A program made the position numbers and the translations under genes. DNA of 64,000 nucleotides from Chloroflexota bacterium (GTDB lineage Bacteria; Chloroflexota; Anaerolineae; UBA4142): contig JACQYF010000176.1 in assembly GCA_016208315.1 (NCBI GenBank), positions 1-64,000 on the forward strand. Reading direction: 5' to 3'. Below the pieces are notes generated by a model that worked only from the letters and a program-made list of their open reading frames with translations, did not search any database and was not told the DNA's origin. Below, in pieces: positions 36,721 through 46,547 of this stretch; position 1 is the first letter of the stretch, and each line of letters opens with the position of its first letter.

Positions 36721-38662
36721 TTCCTCCGATCCCAATCTATACGATGTTACCACACACGCGCCCGGTCCTGCCGGACGATTGCCCTTGCAAGCCGATTGGC
36801 TGCGCGACACGGCGAGCGGCAACGTGTTCGGCTGGACACAAGACGCGGCGATGGGTTGGTCGCCGGAGCAGTTGGGACGCAGCGAGTTCTTGATTCTCAG
36901 CACGCAAGGCGGCATTCGCGCACACGATGGCACGCCCATCGCGCTGGGTTATCACACGGGACATTGGGAAGTTGGACTCCTGGCGCAAGCTGCCGCTGAA
37001 GAACTCACTCGACTCGGCGCAATTCCGTTCGCAGGATTCGTCAGCGATCCGTGCGATGGTCGAACGCAAGGCACGCCAGGAATGATGGACAGTCTCGCTT
37101 ATCGCAACGATGCCGCCATCGTCTTGCGTCGTCTCATTCGATCACTGCCGACGCGCCGCGGCGTGCTCGGCATCGCCACATGCGACAAAGGTTTGCCTGC
37201 GATGATGATGGCGCTCGCTGGACAAACATCGTTGCCGTGCGTTATCGTTCCCGGTGGCGTCACATTGTTGCCCAATGAGGGCGAAGACGCTGGCAAAGTG
37301 CAATCGCTCGGCGCGCGATTCGCTCACGGATTGATCACGCTCGCAGAAGCAAGCGAACTCGGATGTCGCGCGTGCGCGTCGCCCGGCGGCGGCTGTCAAT
37401 TCCTCGGCACGGCGGCGACGAGTCAAGTTGTTGCCGAAGCATTGGGGCTGGCGGTTATGCATTCCGCGCTCGCGCCGTCGGGTCAACCGATCTGGCTCGA
37501 TCTGGCGCGACGTTCGGCGCGTGCGCTAGTCGAATTGGAAGCGCAACGCATCACGACGCGCGATATTCTCACCGAGGATTCGATCCACAATGCGATGGTG
37601 ATACACGCGGCATTTGGCGGCAGCACGAATTTGCTGCTGCACATCCCCGCGATTGCGCACGCCGCGCATCTGCCGCGCCCAACCATCGCCGATTGGACAC
37701 GCATCAATCGGCAAACGCCACGCCTCGTGGATGTTTTGCCAAATGGTCCAACGGGATATGCCACCGTCCAGGTCTTTCTTGCGGGCGGCGTACCCGAAGT
37801 CATGCTGCATCTCCGCGACTTGGGATCGCTGCGCTTGAATGCCCGCACGGTGAATGGCGGCACGCTTGGCGAATCGCTCGACGCGTGGGCGCAGAGCGAG
37901 CGTCGGGAAAAATTGCGTGCCCGCCTCAAATCACTCGATTACGTTGACCCCGACGACGTGATTATGAATCCCGCCACGGCGCGCGAGCGTGGATTGACGA
38001 GCACGATCACGTTTTTGACCGGCAATCTTGCGCCGCAAGGCGCAGTCATCAAAAGCACGGCAATCGCCCCGAGTGTCGTAGATGCCGACGGCGTTTATCG
38101 AAAAGTCGGGCCTGCGCGCGTGTTCACATCAGAGCGCGATGCTATCGCCGCCGTCAAAGGAACGAGCAATCGTCCGATCAAACCGGGCGACATTATCGTT
38201 CTTATTGGCTGCGGTCCGATGGGAACGGGCATGGAAGAAACGTATCAACTGACCTCGGCGCTGCGCTATTTGCCCGAAGGCAAACACATCGCGTTGATTA
38301 CCGATGCGCGATTCAGCGGCGTAAGCACGGGCGCGTGCATCGGTCACGTCGGCCCCGAAGCGCTTGCGGGTGGTCCACTCGGTCGCGTGCGCGATGGCGA
38401 CATGATTCAAATCATCGTGGATCGCGTCAACTTCATCGGGCACATTGATTTGGTCGGTGGCGATGAGGTGCTGGCAACCCGATCACCGCATCCCGATTTG
38501 CGACCCAATCCCGACTTGCCGGACGACACGCGCTTGTGGGCGGCGCTCCAAAACGTCGGCGGCGGAACCTGGGGCGGCTGCGTCTATGACGTGGACGAAA
38601 TCATCAAAAGATTATTGGACGCGGATAAACCATGCCCTGAGCGGAGTCGAAGGGGCGGATGA
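36701..38662 (+). CDS. IlvD/Edd-family sugar-acid dehydratase (YjhG/YagF-like, probable D-xylonate dehydratase)
   Basis: A 653-residue protein, matching the roughly 655 residues of E. coli YjhG/YagF, which dehydrate D-xylonate to 2-dehydro-3-deoxy-D-pentonate. Fe-S cysteines are in [32 protein letters not shown] and [12 protein letters not shown]; the family Lys/Ser segment is [23 protein letters not shown] 36701 is chosen by homology ([16 protein letters not shown]); the longer frame runs into the phosphatase gene. The C-terminal [10 protein letters not shown] is encoded by a CCCTGAGCGG repeat. The FAH-family gene that follows would act next. Confidence 0.88.
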   Translation: MSHTPFDSSDPNLYDVTTHAPGPAGRLPLQADWLRDTASGNVFGWTQDAAMGWSPEQLGRSEFLILSTQGGIRAHDGTPIALGYHTGHWEVGLLAQAAAEELTRLGAIPFAGFVSDPCDGRTQGTPGMMDSLAYRNDAAIVLRRLIRSLPTRRGVLGIATCDKGLPAMMMALAGQTSLPCVIVPGGVTLLPNEGEDAGKVQSLGARFAHGLITLAEASELGCRACASPGGGCQFLGTAATSQVVAEALGLAVMHSALAPSGQPIWLDLARRSARALVELEAQRITTRDILTEDSIHNAMVIHAAFGGSTNLLLHIPAIAHAAHLPRPTIADWTRINRQTPRLVDVLPNGPTGYATVQVFLAGGVPEVMLHLRDLGSLRLNARTVNGGTLGESLDAWAQSERREKLRARLKSLDYVDPDDVIMNPATARERGLTSTITFLTGNLAPQGAVIKSTAIAPSVVDADGVYRKVGPARVFTSERDAIAAVKGTSNRPIKPGDIIVLIGCGPMGTGMEETYQLTSALRYLPEGKHIALITDARFSGVSTGACIGHVGPEALAGGPLGRVRDGDMIQIIVDRVNFIGHIDLVGGDEVLATRSPHPDLRPNPDLPDDTRLWAALQNVGGGTWGGCVYDVDEIIKRLLDADKPCPERSRRGG

Positions 38663-38710
38663 ACGCTGATACTTTAATTATCCGCGTTTGTCCGCGTCAA
38701 TCCGCGTCCC
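38635..38710. repeat. CCCTGAGCGG repeat and TCCGCGT repeats
   Basis: CCCTGAGCGGAGTCGAAGGG (38635-38654) forms the end of the dehydratase gene; a close copy lies at 32688-32708. Directly after are three TCCGCGT units (38677-38710) filling the gap to the next gene. Confidence 0.75.
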
Positions 38711-38731
38711 AATTTTCCCAAGCGACATGAC

Positions 38732-39562
38732 ATGCTACTAACACGCCATCAAACGAACTCCGGCGCCCGCTGGGCAGCAGATAGCTTTTTTCTGCCGCCA
38801 AGCGTCACGTTGAGCACGCTCCTCGAATTGCGCCGCGAGGTGATGATGCAGTTGTTAGCGACGTTGCCGCGCGATGAATCCGCCGACGGCGAATTGCTCG
38901 CGCCGATTGATGCGATGCAAGAGGTCTGGGCAGCAGGCGTTACGTACGTGCGGAGCCGCGATGCGCGTCGCGCGGAATCACAGGTTGCCGATGTGTATGA
39001 TCGCGTCTACGCTGCCGCGCGTCCCGAACTATTTTTCAAAGCGGCGGGCTGGCGCGTCGTCAGAACGGGAATGCCCATTCGCATTCGCGCCGATAGTCGC
39101 TGGAATGTGCCAGAACCGGAGATGGTGATCGTCATCAATCGGCATCGCGAAATCGTCGGCTATTGCGCAGGCAATGATGTTTCGTCGCGCGACATTGAGG
39201 GCGAGAATCCGCTCTATCTGCCGCAGGCAAAAGTCTACAACGGTTCGTGCGCGTTGGGACATGGCATTGTGTTATGCGATGCAAGCGAAATAGGCAACGT
39301 GCCGATTCGATTGAGCATCGAGCGCAGCGGCGCAACCATCTTTGCGGGCGAGGCAACCACGGCAATGATGAAACGCACGCTTTCCGAGTTGGCAGAATAC
39401 CTCACGCGCGAACTAGATTTTCCGCACGGCGTTTTTCTGATGACTGGAACGTGCGTTGTGCCCGGCGACCATTTCACGTCGCAGGTGGATGATGTGGTGA
39501 GGATTCAGGTGGGTGAGTTGGCGATTGAGAATCGAGTAGCAAGGACTGGTCAGCATGGATGA
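38732..39562 (+). CDS. FAH-family 2-keto-3-deoxy-sugar-acid dehydratase (KdaD-like)
   Basis: A 276-residue fumarylacetoacetase-family protein. Metal ligands and the family core are visible in [20 protein letters not shown], then [30 protein letters not shown] and [12 protein letters not shown]. Directly downstream of a xylonate-dehydratase-like gene, the likely reaction is conversion of 2-keto-3-deoxy-pentonate to 2,5-dioxopentanoate, as in the Weimberg pathway. The next dehydrogenase of that route is not in the window. Overlaps the following methyltransferase by 8 bases. Confidence 0.85.
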   Translation: MLLTRHQTNSGARWAADSFFLPPSVTLSTLLELRREVMMQLLATLPRDESADGELLAPIDAMQEVWAAGVTYVRSRDARRAESQVADVYDRVYAAARPELFFKAAGWRVVRTGMPIRIRADSRWNVPEPEMVIVINRHREIVGYCAGNDVSSRDIEGENPLYLPQAKVYNGSCALGHGIVLCDASEIGNVPIRLSIERSGATIFAGEATTAMMKRTLSELAEYLTRELDFPHGVFLMTGTCVVPGDHFTSQVDDVVRIQVGELAIENRVARTGQHG

Positions 39563-40337
39563 AATCGCGCGATACAATATCGCACGTTGGCAAGCACTCA
39601 CACAAGCTAATGCGCTTTTCACCCGACCCTTTTTGCATTTGGATGTGGCCTCAGCTCGTGCGCGGATTGACCCTGACGGATGGCTGTGTGAGCTTTCAGG
39701 AAAAACCGTTCTATGTCTAGCAGGTGGGGGCGGGCAACAATCAGCTTGCTTTGCCTTGTTAGGCGCGGCGGTCACAGTCGTTGATTTATCTGAAGAGCAA
39801 TTGCAAAAGGATCGTCAAGCGGCAGCGCAGTATCAATTCAACATTCAGACGCACCAAGGCGATATGCGCGATTTGTCATTCCTCGATGCTGATGCGTTCG
39901 ACATCGTTTGGCAACCGTACTCGATCAACTTTGTGCCTGATGCTCGTCAGGTGTTCGGTCAAGTCGCGCGCGTCCTGCGGCGCGATGGCGTTTATCGTTT
40001 CAATTGCGCGAATCCATTTGTTGTCGGACTGACTGAGCGAGATTGGAATGGCGAAGGCTATACGCTGAAACAACCCTATCTTGAAGGGGTTGAAATAACT
40101 TATCCAGACTCGGCGTGGGTCTACCAGTCAGGCGAAACGATTCCCAACCCGCACGAATATCGGCATACCTTGAGCACGTTGATCAATGGTTTGGTCGAAC
40201 AGGGTTTTGTGATCCGACACGTCTCGGATTCGACCGACTTCACGTCTGACCCGAATGCAACGCCTGGAACTTGGGAACATTTTACATCCATCGCTCCGCC
40301 TTGGCTGACTATTTGGGCGACCTATCGCCCGGAATGA
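39555..40337 (+). CDS. SAM-dependent class I methyltransferase
   Basis: A 260-residue methyltransferase. SAM-binding motif I reads [20 protein letters not shown], with the acidic end of strand 2 in [20 protein letters not shown] and [19 protein letters not shown]. Relatives occur widely without known substrates. It overlaps the FAH gene and precedes the GH67 gene by 10 bases, so it belongs to the operon; a link to methylated uronates released by GH67 would be speculation. Confidence 0.85.
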   Translation: MDEIARYNIARWQALTQANALFTRPFLHLDVASARARIDPDGWLCELSGKTVLCLAGGGGQQSACFALLGAAVTVVDLSEEQLQKDRQAAAQYQFNIQTHQGDMRDLSFLDADAFDIVWQPYSINFVPDARQVFGQVARVLRRDGVYRFNCANPFVVGLTERDWNGEGYTLKQPYLEGVEITYPDSAWVYQSGETIPNPHEYRHTLSTLINGLVEQGFVIRHVSDSTDFTSDPNATPGTWEHFTSIAPPWLTIWATYRPE

Positions 40338-40347
40338 TTTGACGCGT

Positions 40348-42432
40348 ATGCAAGCAAGAAACGAATCCGGCTACGAACTCTGGTTGCGCTATCGCCCCCT
40401 AGATGACGCCGAGCGATTGGCGCAGTATCGCGCAGCGATCAACTCTGTCGTCGTGCTTGGCACAAGCGCAACCGCTGCCATCATCAAGAATGAACTCGTC
40501 CGCGCAATGCCCGCGTTGCTCGATGTTGATGTGCCGTTTGTGGACAACCCAATTGGCAACACCTTGATTGTCGGTACAGTTGACGAACTCAAAACAATTG
40601 GCGTGTCCATTTCGCCGGATGATTCTCGCAATATAGGCGATGAAGGTTGTGTCATTGCCAGCGCTGAAGGAGCAAAACAATCTCTAATCTCTAATCTCCA
40701 ATCCCTACGGGACGCTCCGCAGTCTCCAATCTCCAATCTCCAATGTCTCATCACCGCCAACGCCGCGCCTGCCGTATTGACCGGCGTGTTTCATCTCTTG
40801 CGATTACTTCAAACGCATCAGGATATTCGCGCGCTTGATATTGTGAGCGTGCCCAAGATTCGCCATCGCATTCTCGCGCACTGGGACAATCTCGACGGCA
40901 CGATTGAACGCGGCTATGCCGGTCGCTCGTTGTGGAACTGGGATGAATTGCCCGCCAAGATCGCTGCGCGCTATCACGATTATGCGCGCGCGTGCGCGTC
41001 TATCGGCATCAACGGCGCGTGCTTGACGAATGTCAACGCAAGCATCAAAGGACTCACCGCCGAATATCTGGAGAAAACCGCTGCGCTCGCCGATGGGTTT
41101 CGTCCGTATGGTGTGCGTGTCTTTCTATCGCCACAATTCACCGCGCCGGTTCGTATCGGCGGATTGAGCACGAGCGATCCGCGCGACCCAAACGTTGCGG
41201 CGTGGTGGAAAGATAAAGTGGACGAGATTTACCGGCTGATTCCCGATTTTGGCGGATTTCAGGTCAAGGCAAATTCCGAGGGACAGCCGGGACCGCAAGA
41301 CAATGGCGCGAATCACGACGACGGCGCGAACATGCTCGCCGATGCGCTCGCGCCGCATGGCGGCTTTCTGCTCTGGCGCGCGTTCGTTTACGATACGAAC
41401 ATTGACGCTGACCGCGCGAATTGCGCGAACAAGGAATTTGTTCCGCTCGACGGCAAGTTTCGATCCAACGTGCTCGTCCAAGCGAAAAACGGTCCCATTG
41501 ACTTTCAACCGCGCGAGCCATTCCATCCCCTCTTCGGCGCGATGCCGCGCACGCCGCTCGCGCTCGAATTGCAAATCACGCAAGAATATCTCGGCCAATC
41601 CAAACACTTGGTTTATCTCGGCGGAATGTGGAAAGAGGTCTTGGACTCGGACACGTACGCGCAAGGCGTTGGCTCGACCGTCGCCAAGATCGTTAGCGCG
41701 CCAATGAACTCGTGCATCGTCGGCGTGGCGAACACTGGCACGGACCGCAATTGGTGCGGGCATCATTTCTCGCAGGCGAACTGGTACGCGTTTGGACGGC
41801 TGGCGTGGGATTACGAATTGAGCGCGGAGGCAATCGCCGACGAATGGATTCGGATGACATGGTCGAATGAATCGCGGGTGGTGGACATGCTCAAACCGAT
41901 GATGTTGGGTTCGTGGGAAGCGTGCGTCAATTACATGATGCCGCTCGGCTTGCATCACTTGATGAAAGAACATCATCACTATGGACCTGACCCAGGGTTC
42001 AACGGCGCGCCGCGCCCGGATTGGAACAACGTCTACTATCATCGCGCCGATATGAATGGAATCGGTTTTGATCGCACGCATACGGGCAGCATTAACGTCG
42101 GCATGTATCACCGCCCATTGTGCGAGGAGTTCGACAACATCGCCACGTGTCCCGAAAAATTCCTGCTGTGGTTCCATCACGTTCCGTGGCACCATCGCCT
42201 CTATTCGGGCAGAACGCTGTGGCAGGAATTGCAGCACCGGTACGACGAAGGCATTACGTTTGTCGAAGAAATGCAAAACGCTTGGCAGCGGCTGCAATCG
42301 AAAATAGACGGCGAGCGATTCGAGCATGTTCGTCAACGCCTGACGCATCAACTCGAAAACGCGCGCGAATGGCGCGACGTGTGCATCGAATATTTTGGAC
42401 AGTTTCAAAATTCAGCCACGGAATCACACTGA
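40348..42432 (+). CDS. aguA: GH67 alpha-glucuronidase
   Basis: About 694 residues, typical for GH67. It removes (4-O-methyl-)glucuronic acid from the non-reducing end of xylo-oligosaccharides. The catalytic regions are clear: GGFQVKANSEGQPGPQDNG with the acid Glu, and VQAKNGPIDFQPREPFHPLF with the Asp/Glu pair of the inverting mechanism; also HFSQANWYAFGRLAWD. No signal peptide, so cytoplasmic like most GH67 enzymes. A low-complexity insertion near residues 112-133 (LISNLQSL, SPISNLQC) comes from an AATCTCCAATCTCC repeat absorbed in frame. ATG 40348 is preferred over TTG 40339. Confidence 0.95.
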   Translation: MQARNESGYELWLRYRPLDDAERLAQYRAAINSVVVLGTSATAAIIKNELVRAMPALLDVDVPFVDNPIGNTLIVGTVDELKTIGVSISPDDSRNIGDEGCVIASAEGAKQSLISNLQSLRDAPQSPISNLQCLITANAAPAVLTGVFHLLRLLQTHQDIRALDIVSVPKIRHRILAHWDNLDGTIERGYAGRSLWNWDELPAKIAARYHDYARACASIGINGACLTNVNASIKGLTAEYLEKTAALADGFRPYGVRVFLSPQFTAPVRIGGLSTSDPRDPNVAAWWKDKVDEIYRLIPDFGGFQVKANSEGQPGPQDNGANHDDGANMLADALAPHGGFLLWRAFVYDTNIDADRANCANKEFVPLDGKFRSNVLVQAKNGPIDFQPREPFHPLFGAMPRTPLALELQITQEYLGQSKHLVYLGGMWKEVLDSDTYAQGVGSTVAKIVSAPMNSCIVGVANTGTDRNWCGHHFSQANWYAFGRLAWDYELSAEAIADEWIRMTWSNESRVVDMLKPMMLGSWEACVNYMMPLGLHHLMKEHHHYGPDPGFNGAPRPDWNNVYYHRADMNGIGFDRTHTGSINVGMYHRPLCEEFDNIATCPEKFLLWFHHVPWHHRLYSGRTLWQELQHRYDEGITFVEEMQNAWQRLQSKIDGERFEHVRQRLTHQLENAREWRDVCIEYFGQFQNSATESH
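40681..40746. repeat. AATCTCC repeat translated inside the GH67 gene
   Basis: Multiple copies of AATCTC(C/T) around a central ACGGGACGCTCCG segment, 66 bp, multiple of three, in the same frame as GH67. Confidence 0.8.
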
Positions 42433-42504
42433 AACACGCAGAATTTTGAATTTCTACGTGACGCAAAGCGTGTGGCAAAGGCAATTTGTATTTAGGAGCT
42501 TGAC

Positions 42505-43695
42505 ATGACGGGCAAAACATGGAAATCGGAAATTCGTGAGTTCAAGGATGTAAAGACGGGGCGGACGATCAAACAATTGACGACGACCGGCAACAACGTC
42601 CATTTGTATTTCACCGAAAACTCGTTCGACGCAACGCGCAACGAAATCATTTTTCGCTCCGATCGCGCCTCGGGGCGAGATTGCGCGCCGCATGAGAATC
42701 CGTTTTACGATTTGTTTCGGATGAATCTCGATTCCGGCGAAATCGTGCAATTGACCGATGAGTCGGCGTCAAGCGTAGGCATTGAAAACGGATCGATACA
42801 TAGCGTCACCAAGACGCCCGACAGCCGCATCGTCGTTTATCGCACGGGCAATCACATCAAGAAACTGGACACCGTGACCGGCGAGAATTGCATTCTCTAC
42901 ACCGAGACCGGCAATTACAATTTGGGATCGCCGTCGATCGCGCCGAATCGCCGTTACCTTGCGTTTTCGCGCAACGAGAATGTTCACGTCGCCGATGGTC
43001 CCAACTACACCGGGTTCAAGGATCGTTTTTATCTAGTCAAGGATGGTCGCATCACGCTGGCGTATCTCGATGGCTCGGGTTGGTTCGACGTGTTCAAAGA
43101 TACGCACCAGGTTGGTCATTTCCAGTTTTGTCCGGTGGACAGCACCATCGGTTCGTATTGCCACGAGGGACCGTGGAACTTGGTGACGCAACGGATGTGG
43201 CTGTTGGATTTTGTCGCGCGCGAGGCGCGCCCTTGTTTTCGTCAAAACGAACAAGACTCAATTGGGCACGAGTTCTGGACGCGCGATGGCTATCTCTTTT
43301 TCGATAATCGCGGTCCTGGACACGACGGCACAATTACGTCCGACCGCACGCAAGCCGTTGCGACGAATGTGCAAGTCAATCAAAACGCGCTGATTCCGTT
43401 CGTCGGACTCGCCGACCGTTGGGGCAACATCGTCCAGCGCATTGACATGCCGTTCTACTGCAATCATTATCACGCCAACCCGGACAACACCGTGCTTGTC
43501 GGCGATGACGTGGACGACTTGGTGTTGATTGACATTGCAGGAAAAGCGGCGAAAGTACAAGTGCTGTGCCATCACAAAACATCGTGGCACACGCAGAGCG
43601 CGCATTGTCACCCAACGTGGAGTTGGGATGGCAAGAAAATATTGTACGCCTCAGATTTCGGTGGGCGCGTCAATCTTTATCTTGTCGAATCATAA
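42505..43695 (+). CDS. Oligogalacturonate-lyase-like beta-propeller (PL22), first copy
   Basis: A 396-residue seven-bladed-propeller-type protein resembling oligogalacturonate lyase, which cleaves short oligogalacturonates in the cytoplasm to unsaturated keto-uronates. The hallmark GSYCHEGPWNLVTQRMWLLD and the metal-binding pattern Q-x2-H-x-H (in TQSAHCHPTWSWDG) are present, with a further His in CNHYHANPDN. The known enzyme uses Gln and His ligands in just this spacing. Only remote overall likeness to the second copy at 45282. Role: pectin arm of the operon. Confidence 0.8.
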   Translation: MTGKTWKSEIREFKDVKTGRTIKQLTTTGNNVHLYFTENSFDATRNEIIFRSDRASGRDCAPHENPFYDLFRMNLDSGEIVQLTDESASSVGIENGSIHSVTKTPDSRIVVYRTGNHIKKLDTVTGENCILYTETGNYNLGSPSIAPNRRYLAFSRNENVHVADGPNYTGFKDRFYLVKDGRITLAYLDGSGWFDVFKDTHQVGHFQFCPVDSTIGSYCHEGPWNLVTQRMWLLDFVAREARPCFRQNEQDSIGHEFWTRDGYLFFDNRGPGHDGTITSDRTQAVATNVQVNQNALIPFVGLADRWGNIVQRIDMPFYCNHYHANPDNTVLVGDDVDDLVLIDIAGKAAKVQVLCHHKTSWHTQSAHCHPTWSWDGKKILYASDFGGRVNLYLVES

Positions 43696-43702
43696 AATTT
43701 GA

Positions 43703-43790
43703 AAATTAGACGTTGGACGTTGGATGTTAGAATCTACGCCGCGTCGATGACCGTTTCCCACATCCAACATCTAACTTCCAACTTCTAACG
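43703..43790. repeat. GACGTTGGACGTTGG imperfect inverted repeat
   Basis: Tandem GACGTTGGA-type units on one side and TCCAACATCTAACTTCCAAC on the other pair imperfectly around a GC-rich centre. Fills the gap after the first PL22 gene; no gene inside. Confidence 0.75.
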
Positions 43791-43796
43791 GCAACT

Positions 43797-43904
43797 ATGA
43801 CACAACACTATCAACACCTCGGCGTTTTTAGCGATTGGGTGGACCCGGCGAAGCACCGGAAGCGTATGGATGGTGATGGTTTACGAAACGAGGAGCAACC
43901 ATGA
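43797..43904 (+). CDS. Small 35-residue open frame coupled to the aldo/keto reductase
   Basis: Begins MTQHYQHLGVFSDW and ends in RNEEQP; its stop overlaps the ATG of the aldo/keto reductase (ATGA). No domain is recognised. It carries GAGGAG in its last codons, which serves as the ribosome site of the next gene, so it may be a leader peptide or the remnant of a lost gene. Its start lacks a strong ribosome site. Confidence 0.35.
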   Translation: MTQHYQHLGVFSDWVDPAKHRKRMDGDGLRNEEQP

Positions 43905-44866
43905 AGCGATCATTAGGTTCAAGTGGGATTGAGGTCGGCGCGTTGGGCATGGGATGCTGGGCGATTGGCGGACCTTGGCGCATGCAAGAGAACCAAGCCG
44001 GATGGGGAGTTGTGGACGATGCGGAATCGCTTCGCGCGATTCATGCCGCGCTCGAACACGGCATCACATTTTTCGACACGGCGGCAAACTATGGCTGCGG
44101 ACACAGTGAACGCGTCCTGGGTCGCGCGCTCGCCGACCGGCGCGATGGAGCCGTTGTCGCCACCAAGTTCGGCTATGCCGTGGACGAGCAAGCCAAGCGG
44201 GTCGAACCCTACGACGATGATGCGGTCCTGGATCATCTGCGCCAAGATTGCGAGAAAAGTCTGCGGCGACTGGGCCTGGATTGCATTGATCTCTACCAAT
44301 TCCACGTCAACGGCTATTCGCCCGCCAAAGCCGGCAGAGTACGCGACGCACTGGAAGAATTGGTGAAGGAAGGCAACATTCGCTTTTACGGTTGGAGCAC
44401 CGACAACGCGGAAGGCGCGCGCGTCTTCGCCGAAGGAAAACACTGCGTCGCGATCCAACACGATCTCAACGTGATCCGCGACGCGCCGCAAGTGCTGGCG
44501 GTGTGCGCTGAGTTTGGACTCGCCAGCTTGAATCGCACTCCGCTCGCGCGCGGCGCGATCACCGGCAAATACGCCGCCGACGCGAAATTTCAGCCCGACG
44601 ATCTCCGTTCCCGTCCAATCTTTCAAGAACAGTGGCTGACTCCAACCCTTGAAAAACTGGATGCGCTGCGCCAAATTCTGACGAGCCGCGGACGCACGCT
44701 GGCGCAAGGCGCGCTCGCGTGGATTTGGGCGCGCAGCACGCGGACGATTCCAATTCCCGGTATCCGCACCGGCGCGCAGACAATCGAAAACGCCGGGGCC
44801 ATGCAGTTCGGCGCGTTGAACGACGATCAAATGAAAGAGATCGAACAACTGATGGGGCGAGCATGA
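43901..44866 (+). CDS. Aldo/keto reductase
   Basis: A 321-residue NADPH-dependent oxidoreductase. Catalytic Asp and Tyr in FFDTAANYGCGHSERVLG, Lys in VVATKFGY, His in YQFHVNGYSP; C-terminal cofactor segment IPIPGIRTGAQTIENAGAM. Substrate unknown; relatives reduce sugar aldehydes, glucose or uronates. GAGGAG precedes the ATG. Overlaps the cupin gene by 4 bases, indicating coupled expression. Confidence 0.92.
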   Translation: MKRSLGSSGIEVGALGMGCWAIGGPWRMQENQAGWGVVDDAESLRAIHAALEHGITFFDTAANYGCGHSERVLGRALADRRDGAVVATKFGYAVDEQAKRVEPYDDDAVLDHLRQDCEKSLRRLGLDCIDLYQFHVNGYSPAKAGRVRDALEELVKEGNIRFYGWSTDNAEGARVFAEGKHCVAIQHDLNVIRDAPQVLAVCAEFGLASLNRTPLARGAITGKYAADAKFQPDDLRSRPIFQEQWLTPTLEKLDALRQILTSRGRTLAQGALAWIWARSTRTIPIPGIRTGAQTIENAGAMQFGALNDDQMKEIEQLMGRA

Positions 44867-45222
44867 TCGTACGTAACTTTTTGGATGCGCCCAGCCAGGC
44901 GCAGTCAATTCACGGCGGCAAAGGACAGGGGAAGAACGCGCGCGTGTTCGACAAGGCGGATTTCGATACGCCGCTCAAGTTCATCAACTATGTGGAACTG
45001 GAATCGGGCGCGACGATTGGCGCGCATCGGCATGGCGACAATGAGGAAGTCTATCTCGTCTTGTCTGGCAACGGGGTGATGATCGTCAACGACGAACGCC
45101 AAGCGGTCAAGACCGGCGACATCATCTTGAACAAGCCGGGCTGGGAACACGGGCTGGAGAACACGGGCGACGAGCCGCTCAGGCTGTTTGTGTTTGAGGT
45201 GGATCGAATTCGTAATTCGTAA
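44863..45222 (+). CDS. Small cupin-domain protein
   Basis: A 119-residue single cupin. Motif 1 is GAHRHGDNEEVYLVLSGNG with two His and a Glu, motif 2 is KPGWEHGLENTGDEPLRLFV with a His, so a metal site is intact. Such proteins in sugar operons act as isomerases of keto-uronates or as sugar sensors. ATG 44863 overlaps the preceding stop; the longer open frame is a shadow over the reductase gene. The last residues (IRNS) come from a GTAATTC repeat. Confidence 0.85.
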   Translation: MIVRNFLDAPSQAQSIHGGKGQGKNARVFDKADFDTPLKFINYVELESGATIGAHRHGDNEEVYLVLSGNGVMIVNDERQAVKTGDIILNKPGWEHGLENTGDEPLRLFVFEVDRIRNS

Positions 45223-45275
45223 TTCGTAATTCCAAATTACCAATCACCAATTACCAATTACCAATTGCCGAGAGG
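45207..45275. repeat. CGTAATT / CCAATTA tandem repeats
   Basis: Three CGTAATT units followed by several ACCAATTA units, mutually complementary in part. They overlap the cupin stop and run to just before the ribosome site of the next gene. Confidence 0.8.
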
Positions 45276-45281
45276 TGGACA

Positions 45282-46433
45282 ATGAATGCAGGAAGAACAT
45301 GGCACTCGGAATTGAGCGACACGCATGACCCGATGACCGGTGCGCGCGTGCGGCAATTGACCAATTATCTTGGACACAGCAATCACTTTTATTTCACGTA
45401 CCCCTGTTGGTATGACGACGGACGCAAGCTCGTCATCGCATCCGACCGCGAGAATCGCACCAACTTTTTCGGCGTGGATTTGGCGAGCGGCGAGATCACA
45501 CAACTCACCGATCTCGATCCGGCGGCGGGGCAAGTGGACGCGCAATCAACGACCAAGAATCCGCGCCGCGCAGAAATTTACTTTTTGCAGGGCAAGACCT
45601 TGTGCGCGCTCGATTTGAAATCGCTTGCGTTGCGCCCGCTGTTTGTCGTTCCGAGCGGCTATACGGCGGAAGCATCGAACGCGACCGCCGATGGCAAATA
45701 TCTCGTCACCGGTTATTGTCAGGACTTGTCTAGCCGATTCAACGTAGATCTGGGACACGGTTACGTCGGCTTTCGCGAAATCTGGGAGGCGCAGCCGCAT
45801 TGTGCGATCGTTCGCATCTCGCTCGAAAGCGGCGCAGTTGAGCAAGTCTTTGAAGACCACTGTTGGCTCGGTCATTTGAACACCTCGACCACTCTGCCGC
45901 ACATCATGACGTTCTGCCACGAAGGTCCGTGGGACAAGGTGGACAACCGCATCTGGGGTTTGAATCTGCAAACGCGCGAGACATGGAAGATTCGTCCAAC
46001 TGCGCCCGGCGAAATGGTCGGACACGAGTACTGGATGGACGACGGCGAGCACATCGGTTATCACGGTTACGTGGCAAAGGGAACCATCTATGGTTCGATT
46101 CGTTACGACAACACCGATCAAGTCGAAGCGCCGTTCGAGTTTCACTCGTGGCACTTCCACAGCTTCCGACTCGATTACGTGGTCGGCGATGGCGACGCGC
46201 AGAATCCGTATTTGCTGTTATGGCGCATGAAGGATGGCAAGTTCGAAGGACCCAAGGCGCTCGTGTGGCATCGCGGTTCGTTCCACATTCAGCGCGTGCA
46301 TGTTCATCCCTGCTTTAGCGCCGACGGAAAACAAATCGTGTTTACGGCCGATCCGCAAGGGTACGGGCAAGTGTTCATCGTGGACATCCCGGATTGGGAT
46401 GCACTACCCGACCGCAACTCTCTTGAAAAGTGA
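45282..46433 (+). CDS. Oligogalacturonate-lyase-like beta-propeller (PL22), second copy
   Basis: A 383-residue protein, closer in pattern to classical oligogalacturonate lyase than the first copy: GARVRQLTNYLGHSNHFYFT at the N-terminus, CWLGHLNTSTTLPH, TFCHEGPWDKVDNRIWGLN, and the metal-binding Q-x2-H-x-H in IQRVHVHPCFSADGKQIVFT. An extra His pair lies in HSWHFHSF. No signal peptide. GAGAGG precedes the ATG. Expected to cleave imported digalacturonate or oligogalacturonates; product uronates would need KduI/KduD-like steps, possibly supplied by the cupin and the reductase next door. Confidence 0.85.
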   Translation: MNAGRTWHSELSDTHDPMTGARVRQLTNYLGHSNHFYFTYPCWYDDGRKLVIASDRENRTNFFGVDLASGEITQLTDLDPAAGQVDAQSTTKNPRRAEIYFLQGKTLCALDLKSLALRPLFVVPSGYTAEASNATADGKYLVTGYCQDLSSRFNVDLGHGYVGFREIWEAQPHCAIVRISLESGAVEQVFEDHCWLGHLNTSTTLPHIMTFCHEGPWDKVDNRIWGLNLQTRETWKIRPTAPGEMVGHEYWMDDGEHIGYHGYVAKGTIYGSIRYDNTDQVEAPFEFHSWHFHSFRLDYVVGDGDAQNPYLLLWRMKDGKFEGPKALVWHRGSFHIQRVHVHPCFSADGKQIVFTADPQGYGQVFIVDIPDWDALPDRNSLEK

Positions 46434-46534
46434 CGAGTGACGGGTGACAAGTGACAAGAGAAGTAAAACGTGAAACGTAAAACGTGAAACGTAATACTTC
46501 GCCTGTCACCCGTCACTCGTCACCCGTCACAATC
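46430..46534. repeat. GTGACGGGTGAC / AAACGTGAAACGT repeat block
   Basis: GTGAC(GA/GG/AA)(G)TGAC units, then four AAACGT(G/A)A units, then the complement of the first block, making a large imperfect palindrome. Fills the gap before the GH4 gene. Confidence 0.8.
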
Positions 46535-46547
46535 CAAAGGAGCAAGA

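Noticed and set aside
43703-46534. Small RNA genes in the repeat blocks between the PL22, reductase and GH4 genes
   Set aside because: The blocks are simple tandem units with complementary copies; no promoter or terminator pair supports an RNA gene.
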